Positions 50,097-60,907 of a stretch of 64,000 nt of DNA are shown here, piece after piece; positions within the stretch are counted from its first letter, which is position 1; every line of letters starts with the position of its first letter. The notes under the pieces are model-generated. The model worked only from the letters and a program-made list of their open reading frames with translations, ran no database searches and was not told the DNA's origin. The position numbers and the translations under genes were made by a program. The DNA is from Amanita rubescens (Eukaryota > Basidiomycota > Agaricomycetes > Agaricales > Amanitaceae): NCBI GenBank assembly GCA_015039365.1, contig WION01000004.1, positions 744,001 to 808,000 on the forward strand. Direction: 5' to 3'.

Positions 50097-50178
50097 CGGC
50101 CATTCTCGCCGGATTCCCCCTTTGAATTGAACTCCATAACAGCTCTCTCTACTAACTAGGAACCAAGCTGCAAGTATC

Positions 50179-51539
50179 ATGTCTTGGGGGAGACAAAAGT
50201 AATGATCATGCATTCAACGCACGGTCTGAACGTTGATCTTGTTCCTTTACGGCAGACGAAGGGATGGAAGATCTGCGTCTCATGCAGGCGATTGGTATTC
50301 CGATAACAGTATGTTGAGTAGTCCGAGTCGCCATCACACTCACTTGGCCTTCAAGGCACCGAGTTGGACAGTCAGTTGTCTACGTGGCTGAGCAAGGTAG
50401 AATCTACCGAGACTCCTTTCCCGATTGAAGGGTGCAAAGCCATCATCGCACCGTTAGTACTATGAATCGAGAACAAGCAGCAGCACTGAGGGAGCATTGC
50501 ATTCCAGGCACGCAGGTTATGCATATTCAGGCCAGGCAGCAGCTTGGGCATATAAATGCATCGACACGACTGGAATGTACCTCACCTTGACTTATGCACC
50601 GTAACGTGGAGCGCTCATGCATTATCCAGTAAACGGGTTTTCATTCTTGGACCATCACACCACTTTTATTTGGATGGGTGTGCGTTGTCCGCATGCAAGC
50701 AATACGAGACTCCGATAGGAACTCTGCCTTTGGATCTGGAAAGTATGGATTTTAGCTGTCCTGCCCGCTGTCTCATACTCAAAACATTCGAAAAGCCATT
50801 GAAGAGCTGAAGGCTACCGGCAAGTTTGAAGTCATGGACATTGATGCAGACGAAGCAGAACACAGCATAGAGATGCATCTTCCCTATGTCCGGAAAGTCT
50901 TTGAAGGGTAAGGCTTTATCTTCGCCTTTCTCCTGTGTGCGTCCAGTGACCGTTTTTTTTAGAAAAGAGATCTGCATCGTGCCGATCGTCGTGGGCGCTG
51001 TTTCACAGTCGACAGAAGCGGCTATGGGAGTGCTCCTTGCCCCGTATCTAGCCCGTGAGGACACGTTATTTGTCATTTCCAGCGATTTCTGTCACTGGTA
51101 AGATGGACAGTGCAAATATTGTTGTATGACCTGATCATCCATCTCAGGGGATCCCGGTTTTCATATACATTTTATTACCCCGAGCCCACGCCTAAGTAGT
51201 GCTGCCCCTGTCCGCCTCTCGCGATCCACGCCGCCCTCGGCGTCTCACCCTATCCACCAGTCTATTCGCAGACTGGATCACGAGGCGATAGAATCACTAA
51301 CTATCCCACCATCGAACGCGCAGCAGGCACATTTACAATTTTCTACGTATCTTTCGCAGACGAAGAATACCATTTGTGGGCGGCATCCCATTGGAGTATT
51401 ACTTGGAGTTTTAGGTGCTCTGGAGAAGGAAAGAGGTATTGATGTGATGCTGAAATTCGTTAGATATGAACAGAGCAGCGCATGCCTTTCGCTGAGAGAC
51501 TCCAGCGTAAGTTACGCGAGCGCATACATCAAATTCTAG
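50179..51539 (+). CDS. MHO1: MEMO1-family protein (Mho1-like)
   Basis: Member of the MEMO1 family, structurally related to extradiol dioxygenases and tied to redox and iron/copper handling. Motifs: SASHAGDWYSDNS, KAIIAPHAGYAYSGQAAAWA with the metal-type His, VFILGPSHHFYLDGC, SIEMHLPYVRKVFEG, then ISSDFCHWGSRFSYTFYYPE. The end reads NTICGRHPIGVLLGVLGALE and DSSVSYASAYIKF. His residues expected at the active site (HAG, SHH, EMH, CHW) are all present. One extra base at about 51194 makes a stop (AAG TAG) between PEPTP and SSAAPVRLSRSTPPS. The start (MSWGRQKRRDGR) is inferred through a short intron. Confidence 0.85.
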
Positions 51540-51594
51540 ATTGGACATGTTCGTCTAGCACAATATGTACAAGTATGTTGGGAATACGTTTATA

Positions 51595-52660
51595 TTACAT
51601 TTTACTCGTGCGTATCTGCAGACCCACTGGCTCATCCAAGTCATTCTCGTGGCTCGTTACACCAGGGTCGTAGATAACCTTCCCACTGGCAATTTCAACG
51701 TCTTCGAAACCCCAATCTCTGGACGCGCCACCGCTTAGCGATGATCCATCCGCGAGTTTATTCGCTTTCCATGTACCTGGGTTTTCATTGTCATTCTGTC
51801 GGACGAATTCTGTGACGGTGCAACATCCGACCCGGAGGGGCAGATTTCGGTCACCAGCTAGCGCCCGAGCTAGAACGATGGACGTTGCAGCATGGCTCAC
51901 TAGCATCACGCAAGAATGTTGTTCCTCAGGTAACGTTCTCTCGATATATGGTACGAAAGCGTGCAAGAAAGATTCTCCGCGATCATGGATAGCATCTATT
52001 TCCTCTCCTCTACGAGAGGGATAGTAGATAGAACTCCACGATGGATCTATCTCGGGAAAATACTGCTGGAGGGATGCTGCAGAGCCTGGGCGGGGATGGA
52101 GACCTGAACCAGGAGCGATCGGGGAATACCATTCAGAGATGCCTTCATACAGGTTAGAGATGCAGATAAACCAACTGATTCATGGACATACCGTGCTCAA
52201 CGTATATAGGAACATTCAACGCACTTGCTGTCGGTTTTGCTGTTTGTAGACATCGATCTGATCAGCATCGATTAACGATAATATTGGTTTATGCTCCGTG
52301 AATTAACGAACAATACGGCGAGGAGAATATAGCCGTGGGGCGTTCTTGCCTTGGCAAGGATGAGAAATACACGGCCAACTCTTGAGCTTGCGTCTGTTAC
52401 GTGCATGGTTATCGAAGTGACAGCGGCGTAGACGTTATCGCGTACCACACCATAGGCCGCTAACGGAGGGTCCCTGGGAAGGCCAGTTTCACTTTTCCTG
52501 AGCACAGATGTAAGTGGTGCAAGCTCAAGGCCCAAGGGCGCAATATCTCACCAATCAGAAGTAACCCAGTTCAATCTGAAGCCTGGAAAACGTCAGCGTC
52601 CTATGGGATCCAAATGTTTTGCCCACCATGTCGGACGATATAAATCCTCTCTAAAACCAT
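51595..52660 (-). CDS. Histidine phosphatase superfamily protein
   Basis: Phosphoglycerate-mutase-like phosphatase domain. It starts MVLERIYIVRHGFRLNWVTS, with the catalytic RHG His and Arg. Then SETGLPRDPPLAAYGV, QAQELAVYFSSLPRQERPTA, SPYYRCLQTAKPTASALNVP, and EHGISEWYSPIAPGSGLHPR with the distal Glu and Trp. The second conserved His is in MLVSHAATSIVLARALAGDR. Six exons, all in frame. In budding yeast the closest relatives are the YNL108C/TFC7 group; tau55/Tfc7 also binds TFIIIC. Here only the phosphatase-like domain is present, about 270 residues, so a TFIIIC role is not implied. Confidence 0.85.
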
Positions 52661-52934
52661 TGGCAAGAATCAAATATGTATGGGCGCCTCGTTTACGTGG
52701 TTATATAAGTACTCGGTGCTTTCTCATATTACAATTTTTTATGACCCTAAGGCAACGAAAGAAAAAGGAAAACCGAAAAAATGTTGTAAAAAAGGGCAGG
52801 TAATCTGTGAAGTTGTACAGAACGCTTTGTTATGGTAAACCCGATGAGATTCAGTAAGCAGCGTAGATGTATAATACCATGGGCAACGAAGCAAGAGTAT
52901 CCACACACTTTATGAATTCATGGCTACTTTTTAT

Positions 52935-54146
52935 TCATGACAGAGACGGGAATGCAGTTTCGTCATGCACACTGAGTGCGGGGGCAGAAGACCCGTTCTG
53001 ACGACCTCCCCTGTTTCCACCTCGCCCACGTCCGCCACCGCGAGCTCGGTCACCGCGGCCCCGGCCCCGGCCACCACGCTCAGGACGATCGAAATGGGCA
53101 TCGATCTCGATGAATACCTTTTCCTCTTTTTTAGCACGGGCCTTGGGTGCCGATTTGGTCTGCAATGATGATTAGTGTCACCATTACTGTCTTGGGTATG
53201 ACGTGCCTTTCCGACGAAGTAGGTCTCCTTTTCTTCGTCTCTCGTCAGAGGAACGGTATTCTTCCAGATATTCTCGTCAGTACCCTCGTTAGCTTTGCGT
53301 GTCTTATCTAGTTTAGGAACGAGGGCGTCCTTCTCCTTCTGCTGAGCAAGATATTGCTCCAATGTGAGCGTGTGATCTTCCTCTTCCTCTCTCTCCTTTC
53401 GAGGCCGGCTTTCAGGTTTTTCTTCTTCAGCCGCAGGGGCTGTTGCGGTTTCAGCAGGAGCAGATTCAGCAGCTGTGCCCCAATCCGCTGCATTGGTCTC
53501 ACCACCCCAAGCATCACCTTCTGCGGCAGCGTCAACAGTGGCTGCCTGTTCGGTCTTGAATTCTTCCTTTCCATCGTCACCACCCCAGCCTTGATGGATC
53601 TTTTTGTCCGAGTCCCTGCGCGATGAATGAGTGATTGACCTTACGATATCAGGGATCACACACGTTTTTCCGGTCTGACTATGCCTGTCAAAAGGACGAC
53701 GACCGCCACGACCGCCGCCACGCTCTCCGCGCTCTCCACGATCTCCACGATCTCCGCCACGGCCGCGACCTCTACCGCGACTGCCTTCGACTAAAAGACA
53801 AAAGAAAAAGGTAGAGATCAATTAAGCGAATAATGGGGAGAAGAATACTCACACTTCTTCGGTTCAGGGGAGGGCTCTTCCGCGCCATTCTGTGCCTGAC
53901 TGGAATCCTTGTGCGCACCTCTTGCGCCGCCTCTGGAATAGTATCTGCCACCTCTTGAAGAGTTACCACCTCTTGTCTTCTGGGTGCCACGAGAGGGGAC
54001 AGGAGAAGCCTCCTTGGCAGGCTCTGGAGGGGGAGTTCCAGGGCGAGACGGATCCTCTGCTATAGATTGTGAGGTAGATGCAAGAGGAATTGATCTGTTG
54101 ACGCACCGTCGAGGACGGAAAAGGGGTTTCTCGTAGCCACCGACAT
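52935..54146 (-). CDS. STM1: Stm1/SERBP1-like ribosome- and RNA-binding protein
   Basis: RGG-rich protein that clamps inactive 80S ribosomes and binds RNA or G-quadruplexes. Start MSVATRNPFSVLDG, then SRPGTPPPEPAKEASPVPS (joined across an intron). An RGG/RG block follows (EGSRGRGRGRGGDRGDRGER), then the HABP4/PAI-RBP1 core DHTLTLEQYLAQQKEKDALV and ENIWKNTVPLTRDEEKETYF. A second Arg/Gly block closes the protein, which ends SVHDETAFPSLS. Low complexity is expected for this family. Five exons, in frame. Divergent from SPP1. Confidence 0.9.
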
Positions 54147-54624
54147 ACTGGACGGCGATCCTACGCTTGCTGGGGATGTCCTGCCGCCACCGGGGACCCC
54201 GTCCAGCCTCCGCTTTTGGGGTCCTGGTACTGTACAGTTATTTCCCACCCTTATATCTCCTCCCGCCGCTCTTCTCTTTAACGCTTAAACCACAGGTGCG
54301 TTTTTCTCTCATGCACTTTCCGTCCCAACTCACCGCGTTCCCCATTAGCCGCTCAAAAGCATCTCGATGATGATCTGCCCGCCCGTTTACATCGGGACTG
54401 GTGTAGGTCGAAGACCTTGAGACCGTACAGTTGGCTGGAGATGGAGAGGACGTTATCCGAACGATGGGACTTGGGTGCGGTGCGCTCGTGAGTCTGCGGT
54501 TGGCCCTTCGTGGTTACCGTATGGGCATTGTCGCAATGTCTCGTTGTACAGTTGAATTATGAAACTCGTTATTGCGTGAGATTCCAGTTAGCCCCGTTGA
54601 GAGAACCCTTCGCTTCCGACCCTC
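54147..54624. promoter_or_regulatory. Divergent promoter region STM1 / SPP1
   Basis: About 480 bp between start codons of STM1 (minus) and SPP1 (plus). No coding exon seen. It includes the stretch tcgtgagtctgcggttgg, which is only a 5' leader candidate. Confidence 0.4.
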
Positions 54625-57600
54625 ATGTCCAGCAGACGCCTCGATATCTCTTCTCTCCTTTGTAATGACGAAGACGTTCCCCCCCATCGCCCTCGTCCGA
54701 CTTCCACTCCAACCGTGACCCAACCGCCTCCACCTACTACACCTAAGCCGCCTTATTTGGGCTTGGAGGCACTGGTGCATGTAGCAACGGAGGAGCGCAG
54801 ACGTCTGAGCGGCGGCAGTGATTCCGTCCCCTCAAGGCATGATAGTCCCATTGAAGACTCTGTTCACCGTATATACTCATACCCGTCGACTCATCAAGTG
54901 CGTCAGACGTCTCCCCACCAGGTGTATGCGCCCCTTGTATCTAGTCCTGTACATACACAGAGTCCAACCTATTCCCAGTACCCTCAGCGTCCTCGTGAAC
55001 ATGTCTCGTTCCACCAGCCTCTTCCTGAGCGTATCTCCCCTGTTTCTCCCTACACGCGTTTAGAAGAGGAGCCACTTCGTTTCCAACATACGCAGCGCCA
55101 GAAGCAGTTCCAGGATGTTACTATGCTGCACGATCAACGTATGCAGCACCATCAGCATCCAGTGTACTCTGATGCACCTATTTTGACATTGCCTCCTCTG
55201 CGTTCTCCTTCTATGCCGTTGCAGGTAGAGGATCCAGAGCAATTGATTTCACGCTCAAGCCCTCTCACGGGACGTCCGAGGTCTGGCTCTATTGCTCACA
55301 AGTATCCCTTGAATCCAATGCAATTAGATCTCCCGACACCGCTGTCCATGGCGCGTGGTTCACCGCGACTCTCCACTCCAATTTCCCAAGAATCCCCTAT
55401 GTCTGCAGTGGTACCTGCACCCCTGTTGCGAGAGTCAGTACCAACCTATCACACACCGCCCTATCACGAACATACGCCTAATCTACACCGTCGAAACTCT
55501 CCGTCAACGCTGGTCCGAGAGGTACACTCTCCCATCATGCCGGGTCCGAGCACGCCATTTGTGTCGCATCCTCTTCACAGGAATTCCATCACTGAAGGCT
55601 TTCCCCCAAATAAGAAACGGAGGCATTCTGATTCTCCTTCACGAATTTCTACCGCCGTACGCAGTGTGGAGGCAAGCGGGCCGGCCAACATTCATGCACA
55701 AAGTCCCAGACTTGGTCTCGGAGAATCTGACCGTGCTTCACAAACCAGTCCATCTACTATACCACCCCCCATCGCTGCTGCCCCTGGACCCACTATAATA
55801 TCGCACAGGCCTAGTCTTGATGTAGGGAGGCAGCCCTCATCGCAGACTGACATACAATTGAAGGACCGCGATTCTCATAAAGTCGTGGGCGCATTGGGGA
55901 GACGTTCTCCTCCCGGGAGCGCGATAGGGAGAGCAAAAGCTGCTAGAAAAGTGGATGAAATGGAGAGACAGTTTCGGGAAGTAACCAAGAGAGAGCCATC
56001 GGCGCCCTTTCTGCCCAAAGTCACACCGACTTCCTCAACGTCAGGGACAACTGACTTTAAGCAAAAGGAAGAGAGAAAGCCCTCTACGACCGCTCCGATG
56101 TCAGCCGATACCAAACAAGAAGACGCGCATGAGTGGTTCATTCAACAGTTCGAAAAATCACCATCGCATTCTTCCCTACAGGTTCGTCGTGCTGTCACTC
56201 CCATGGTCAACATTTCGAACCCTTCAACCGAAAGTGAGGCTCCTATAAACTCTCACACAAGTCCATCCCTATTGGAGAGCCTAAGCAGACCGCCATCTCC
56301 GCCTCGTATGTCCGAGGAGGCTGTGGCAACTCTTGAACAGGAATTGGAAGAACTATTGACAGAGCCGGATGAGACCTTGGAGGATAATAAAATGGATGTG
56401 GACATCGATCGTGCTGTGACTCAACTTGTCGCAGACACGCTAGTCAATGACCAAGCGGAAGAGGAGGAGGAGGAATCACCACAGCCGGACAAGCAGGACC
56501 CTTGCCTTACGGAAGCTGACGTAGACATCGAACTCTTGCGCCTTGTTGACGATCAGCCCGCAGCGACGGCAATTCACGATAACGAATACCAAGGAGAAGA
56601 TGCTGCAGAGAGAATCACATTCCCTGAGCCCAAGGCTGTTGCCCAACCACCCACGGCCGGTGAAAGCAGTGCTGCTCGTGATCAAGCTGCATTTATGCCA
56701 CACGAGCGCGGGTCGATGCAGCCACCTGCGCCTCCTCCTAGTGACGCCATCTTTAAAGAAGAAAATCCCGCTGAGGCGACGTCTGTTAAAAAGAAGACGA
56801 GCAAGTCTGCTGCCAATTCGAAAAAGAAGGATGCTGGATCCAAGGTTAGCGTCATTTTCCCGTCGAATTATAATGACTCGAGACATAAAATTCTTCGCAG
56901 CCCACCAAATCCAAGGTTACCGGTTCAACTTCAAAGGCAAAGTCAAAGCCTGCTACAAAGCCGAAGGCGAAGGCGACTGAAGGTACTGCAACGCCTCCCC
57001 TGGTACCCCCAAAAACAAACAAGCTGCCCATTCCACCTCCTGTAAAAAAGAGCGTGTCTTCAACTGCCGCATCTCGTTCGCGCTCGGCCTCTGTCATGCC
57101 CAGCGGATCTGTTGGACCTGAATGTGACAGTAAAAACGTTGAGAACGACGAGGACATTGATGCACCGATTGATGACGACAAGTTGTATTGCATTTGCAAA
57201 ACAAAGTACGACGAGGATCGAATTATGATTGCCTGCGATAAGTATGTCTAAGCATCGGTATTTGTTCTTGTGATCCACAATTCGCAGGTGCGATGAATGG
57301 TACCATACGCAATGTGTTAATATGTCAGATCTGGTAGTGGATCTTGTGGATCAATTTTTCTGTCCAATTTGCATCGAAAGTCAGTATATCTATCTATTCA
57401 TGAAAAGCACAAGGTCTGACACTTCAAACCTAAGGAAACCCACAATCATTGTTGAAGACAACATATAAACAGCGCTGTCTGAGTGGCCTAAAGCACCCAA
57501 ATCCTGGTTCGTCTAATGCGTGTCATAAGCCAGCCCTCGGTGGAGGCATCTTGTCGAAATTCTGTTCCCAAGATTGCGGGGTTAAACACATGGAGACTCG

Positions 57601-58463
57601 TATTGACCTATGGGTCAAGAAAGGAGGCGGGAAACGAGAAAGTCTCTGGGAAAGCGTAAAACACGCGGAAAAGCGCGAGGGTGTGGTTATTCGAGTGAAC
57701 GGAGCGAAGGATTATGCCGCTGAATGCGTGATCAAGACGGAGGATATTAGACCCTCGATCATGGATCACGTAGAAGAAGCCAAAATGTGCCCTGTCGCAG
57801 AAAAATGGCAAGTTAAAGCAACAAAATCGCACGTGGAACTTGAGCGCCTCAGGGGTATCCTGCACCGTGTGGTGAAAATGCGAGAAGATATCAAAAAGGG
57901 GATGGAGGTGGTCCTTTGGCGAGAAAAGTTGCTTGAATTAGCAGCTGAACGAGCAAAGTCGCTTTGTCTATGTGGCTGGGATCAACGGCTGTGCTTTGGC
58001 GATGAAGAGTGGGCCGAGTTTGGGGTTGGAGTGTTAGAAAGCTATGAATTGGGAGACGAGAACATGAACGAGAGCATGGAAGTCGACCGACTTGGCGGCG
58101 TAGAAGAAGGCGAGTGGTGGTGTCCTGGGAAAGCAATGTGTGATCGTCATGCTGGGTAAGCAAATGTTTGAGGCCCCTTTACCATGCTGAAACTTGTGGA
58201 TAATGTGTAGATGGCAGAGCATTCGTTCCAAAGACATATCTAAAGAAAAGGAGCAGAAAGACGAAGTGTTGATCAAACTTACGACCCGAGAGCGCGAGCT
58301 TCGCAAACGGATAGATGATATTGTCGACCCCCACAGCCAGGATGCCAAGGGTACTCCGAAGAAAACGTCGTTGAAGTTATCTAACGCCAATGGACGTCCC
58401 AACATTACATACAATGGAGACCCCGCTCGGAAGGGGAAGAAAAGGAAGTCAATCATACAGTGA
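54625..58463 (+). CDS. SPP1: PHD-finger COMPASS subunit Spp1/CXXC1-like
   Basis: Set1/COMPASS subunit that reads H3K4 methylation and keeps Set1 on chromatin. The first ~820 residues are disordered, Ser/Pro/Gln-rich (MSSRRLDISSLLCNDEDVPP) with a helical patch KAARKVDEMERQFREVTKRE. The PHD finger is at about 830-880: KLYCICKTKYDEDRIMIACD then CDEWYHTQCVN and FFCPICIE, with the Cys4-His-Cys3 set. After it come RCLSGLKHPNPGSSNACHKP, SKFCSQDCGVKHMETRI, and a C-terminal helical/Cys region (LCLCGWDQRLC, WWCPGKAMCDRHAGW), like animal CXXC1. The extra N-terminal disorder makes it longer than yeast Spp1. Seven exons, in frame. Confidence 0.88.
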
Positions 58464-58596
58464 CAATGACCGATTGTATCTTTAGGAATAGGTATGCTGA
58501 AGCGACTAATACAAATTTATGTATTACCATCTGCTATTGTGCTGTAGCAAAAGACACTGTTCGCTGAAAATAGAGTGAACAACTTCAACTAAATTA

Positions 58597-59223
58597 TCAG
58601 TAACCATCTCCCTCTCCCCCTTCTCTAGAAAAGCCTTGTTGGTCATAAAGCACCTGAGCTTTAACCTCATCTCGATGCCTTTTCCCATCCGCCTCCGATT
58701 GACAATAAGGTTCTAGTAGATGGTAGTCGACTTGCCGAAGGGGCACATCATCCTCTGTGTCAAGGTCCTACGGAACTGACAATCAATCTCAGGCCCTCCA
58801 AAGACAGAGTGGAACGGACAATCTCGCCTAGAAGAACGACATTCTCTCCGCGGATAAGGAACAATCCGCGCCAGTCCTGCGCGAACGTATTTCCGTGATA
58901 GATTCTTTCGTAGGTGTCTTCGAGCACGAGGTTGGCTATATCTCTGTGAGCTACGGTGTAAACGAAGGGGAAGTTGATCCCTACCAAACTGGTCGTAAGA
59001 GCGCAATACACCATGTAGCTTCCGTCCGTCGCGAAGAATTACTAGCATTTTCCCTGAGATGAAAAACACATGTCGTATACGCGAAACAAAGGGGACAGAA
59101 AGAATGGAATGGTCAGATTACGCTTTAGAATGTGTGAGTGCTGTAAGTTGATTCTAAGAAAAACGTACTGTCCACGCAATCCACCAGGGATCCTGATGTA
59201 GTAAAGGGGATCAGAGAATCCAT
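58597..59223 (-). CDS. LSM1: Sm-like protein LSM1
   Basis: Cytosolic Lsm1-7 ring subunit that binds the 3' end of mRNA and starts decapping. Exon 1 [18 protein letters not shown] joins [20 protein letters not shown] (Sm1 motif), then DQF joined to [20 protein letters not shown] and [16 protein letters not shown] (Sm2 motif). The C-terminal extension reads [20 protein letters not shown] and ends SREGEGDGY, typical of Lsm1 rather than other Lsm proteins. Four exons, in frame. Confidence 0.93.
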
Positions 59224-59333
59224 GGCTAAGGCCTAAGGCACGGAGAATTGTGGAAGGAAGGAGAGATGATGCAAGGCTCGGCAAAATCCTAGTGTTTGAC
59301 TACCATATTGCAACGCTCCTACCTGGCTTGTAA

Positions 59334-59424
59334 GCTGGAATGGCCGAGTCGTTAAGGCGAGTGATTTGAATTTCTCATTATCACTTGGTGTTTCACCGCG
59401 TAGGTTCAAATCCTGCTTCCAGCG
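59334..59424 (+). tRNA. tRNA-Ser(TGA) with a short intron
   Basis: Type II tRNA. Acceptor arms GCTGGAA and TTCCAGC pair fully, followed by discriminator G (59424), which fits Ser. The A-box region reads TGGCCGAGTCGTTAAGGCGA and the B box GGTTCAAATCC. The anticodon stem AGTGA/TCACT encloses 16 nt: TTTGAA, then nine extra bases TTTCTCATT, then A. That gives anticodon TGA and a 9-nt intron after position 37. The variable arm GGTG...CACC is long, as in Ser. A T7 tract follows at 59428-59434. Confidence 0.9.
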
Positions 59425-59427
59425 AAC

Positions 59428-59434
59428 TTTTTTT
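59428..59434 (+). terminator. RNA polymerase III terminator
   Basis: Seven T residues starting 4 bases after the tRNA 3' end, the standard Pol III stop signal. Confidence 0.85.
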
Positions 59435-59601
59435 GAACTACACTACAAGGATACTTGTAGTATATCTAACATAGTTTGCCCGTCAGGTACTTCATGCCTG
59501 CAGCTGTACCAGTAGAGACAGTCCCATCGTTGTGTGTGTACATGTGCAGCCACGATAGAAGTAAGGACATCAACCCCAAGTCTATGATGATGCTGAGTTC
59601 A

Positions 59602-60047
59602 TTATGAACTATTCTGTCCAAAATATTCCCATTGGCCAGGCTCTGGTTTCTCCTCTAATGGTTCCCAACTGTCGTTACAATGTCGTTTGTATATGAACCA
59701 GTGGGCAAACGTAATAGAAATACTTACGCCTTCCACTCGAGCATTTTTGAAGCTAGTTTGAACTCGTCATCGGCGATGTTCAACGACTGCTCTATCTGCC
59801 CCTCCTTCAACTCCGTCTCGACTGTTGCAATATCTCCGCCCGCCTTCTGAACTATGCTAAGTTTATGGCGGGTAAGGGCTTCGACCCCCTGCCGGTACGC
59901 GGAAGTAGCAGGTAACGATCCGAGTACGGAGAGGGTATTTTCGTAGGTTTTTGTGAGTTCTGGCAGAGGATTTGGGTGAACGTGCAGCCCCGTAATACCA
60001 GTACTCTGCTTTAAGGCCTGGTAAAGGGGTCGAGTGAGGCGGAGCAT
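59602..60047 (-). CDS. NDUFA5: Complex I subunit NDUFA5 (B13)
   Basis: Accessory matrix-arm subunit of mitochondrial NADH dehydrogenase. It reads MLRLTRPLYQALKQSTGITG, LHVHPNPLPELTKTYENTLS, TSAYRQGVEALTRHKLSIVQ and, after one intron, WEPLEEKPEPGQWEYFGQNS. The GLxVxxNP and Y/RxxxExxTxxR patterns are those of the family. About 130 residues, normal length; two exons in frame. The start codon faces MRPL32 with 100 bp between. Confidence 0.92.
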
Positions 60048-60147
60048 GGCGCAGGCGAACGAAGATAGCGACCGCGGCGAGTCGGAACACCAAATATAGC
60101 AAACAGAAAGCGTGTGAGATTGCGATTCCTCTCCGTCACCGAGTCCT
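60048..60147. promoter_or_regulatory. Divergent promoter NDUFA5 / MRPL32
   Basis: 100 bp between the start codons of two genes for mitochondrial proteins. Both 5' leaders must be very short or overlap. No defined element is recognised. Confidence 0.5.
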
Positions 60148-60564
60148 ATGGCCACACTTGCTCTCCAGCAGTCGCGTTCATCCCTCTTCCCCTCACTTCG
60201 CAATTTTTTCCACAGAGGATTCCTTAATGCGACACTCGTGCCTTCATGGACAATACCTTCCCTGCAGTCCTTACTAGAGCTCTTCCCCCCATTCCTTCGC
60301 GCCGTTCCCAAAAAGAAGACCTCACATTCGAGGAAGGCCATGCGCAGTGCAAACAAGGGCCTGAAGGATAAAGAAAGTAATTTGCTTGTTTCCTGATATC
60401 GTCATCCCGTTGCTGAAGCTGCCTAAACTTTGGTAGATATCGTGAATTGCCCAGCTTGCGGTTCTCCTAAGCTTTCCCATCATCTATGCTCCAACTGCTA
60501 CTCATTTCTCAACCGAACGTGGAAATCTCGAAAAAGAGATGAATCCATTCCGGATTTGTCATAG
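60148..60564 (+). CDS. MRPL32: Mitochondrial ribosomal protein bL32m
   Basis: Large-subunit mitoribosomal protein. A presequence-like N-terminus (MATLALQQSRSSLFPSLRNF) is followed by VPKKKTSHSRKAMRSANKGL, the bacterial L32 signature. After one intron comes the zinc ribbon, IVNCPACGSPKLSHHLCSNC, with all four Cys. It ends RKRDESIPDLS. In yeast this protein is matured by the m-AAA protease, and the presequence here is of compatible length. About 115 residues, in frame. Confidence 0.92.
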
Positions 60565-60907
60565 AGGTACGCCGGTAGGATGCGAATGAAACAAGAAAGT
60601 TAAGCGGTTGGATCCAGATTACTTGTTTCCCATTGTTCAGGAACCGTAATTCTACTCAAAATATTAGGGGAGCCCTAGCTACGTTATCATTCAGCTAATT
60701 TATTGAAACGAGCATGGTCATCTCTCGGCGCATTTACTATGTTATATCACGCGTCACAGTAGTTGTACACTTGTCCAGCATGTCAAGAACTACGATATTT
60801 GAAGACAGCGTGAGACCTGCATTAAATTCCTAGATCCGAGGTCGGGTGAGCCATTGGTTCCCTTTACATAAATTCGTCTGTGTTGGCGGGGACTTCGCCG
60901 TGTCATC
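60565..60907. other. Intergenic region MRPL32 / thiolase
   Basis: About 340 bp between same-strand genes. It should hold the MRPL32 3' end and the thiolase promoter. AT-rich; no gene recognised. Confidence 0.4.

Noticed and set aside
50019..50130. Functional tRNA gene at the inverted repeat
   Set aside because: No set of acceptor, anticodon and T-arm stems can be made on either strand; only fragments look tRNA-like.
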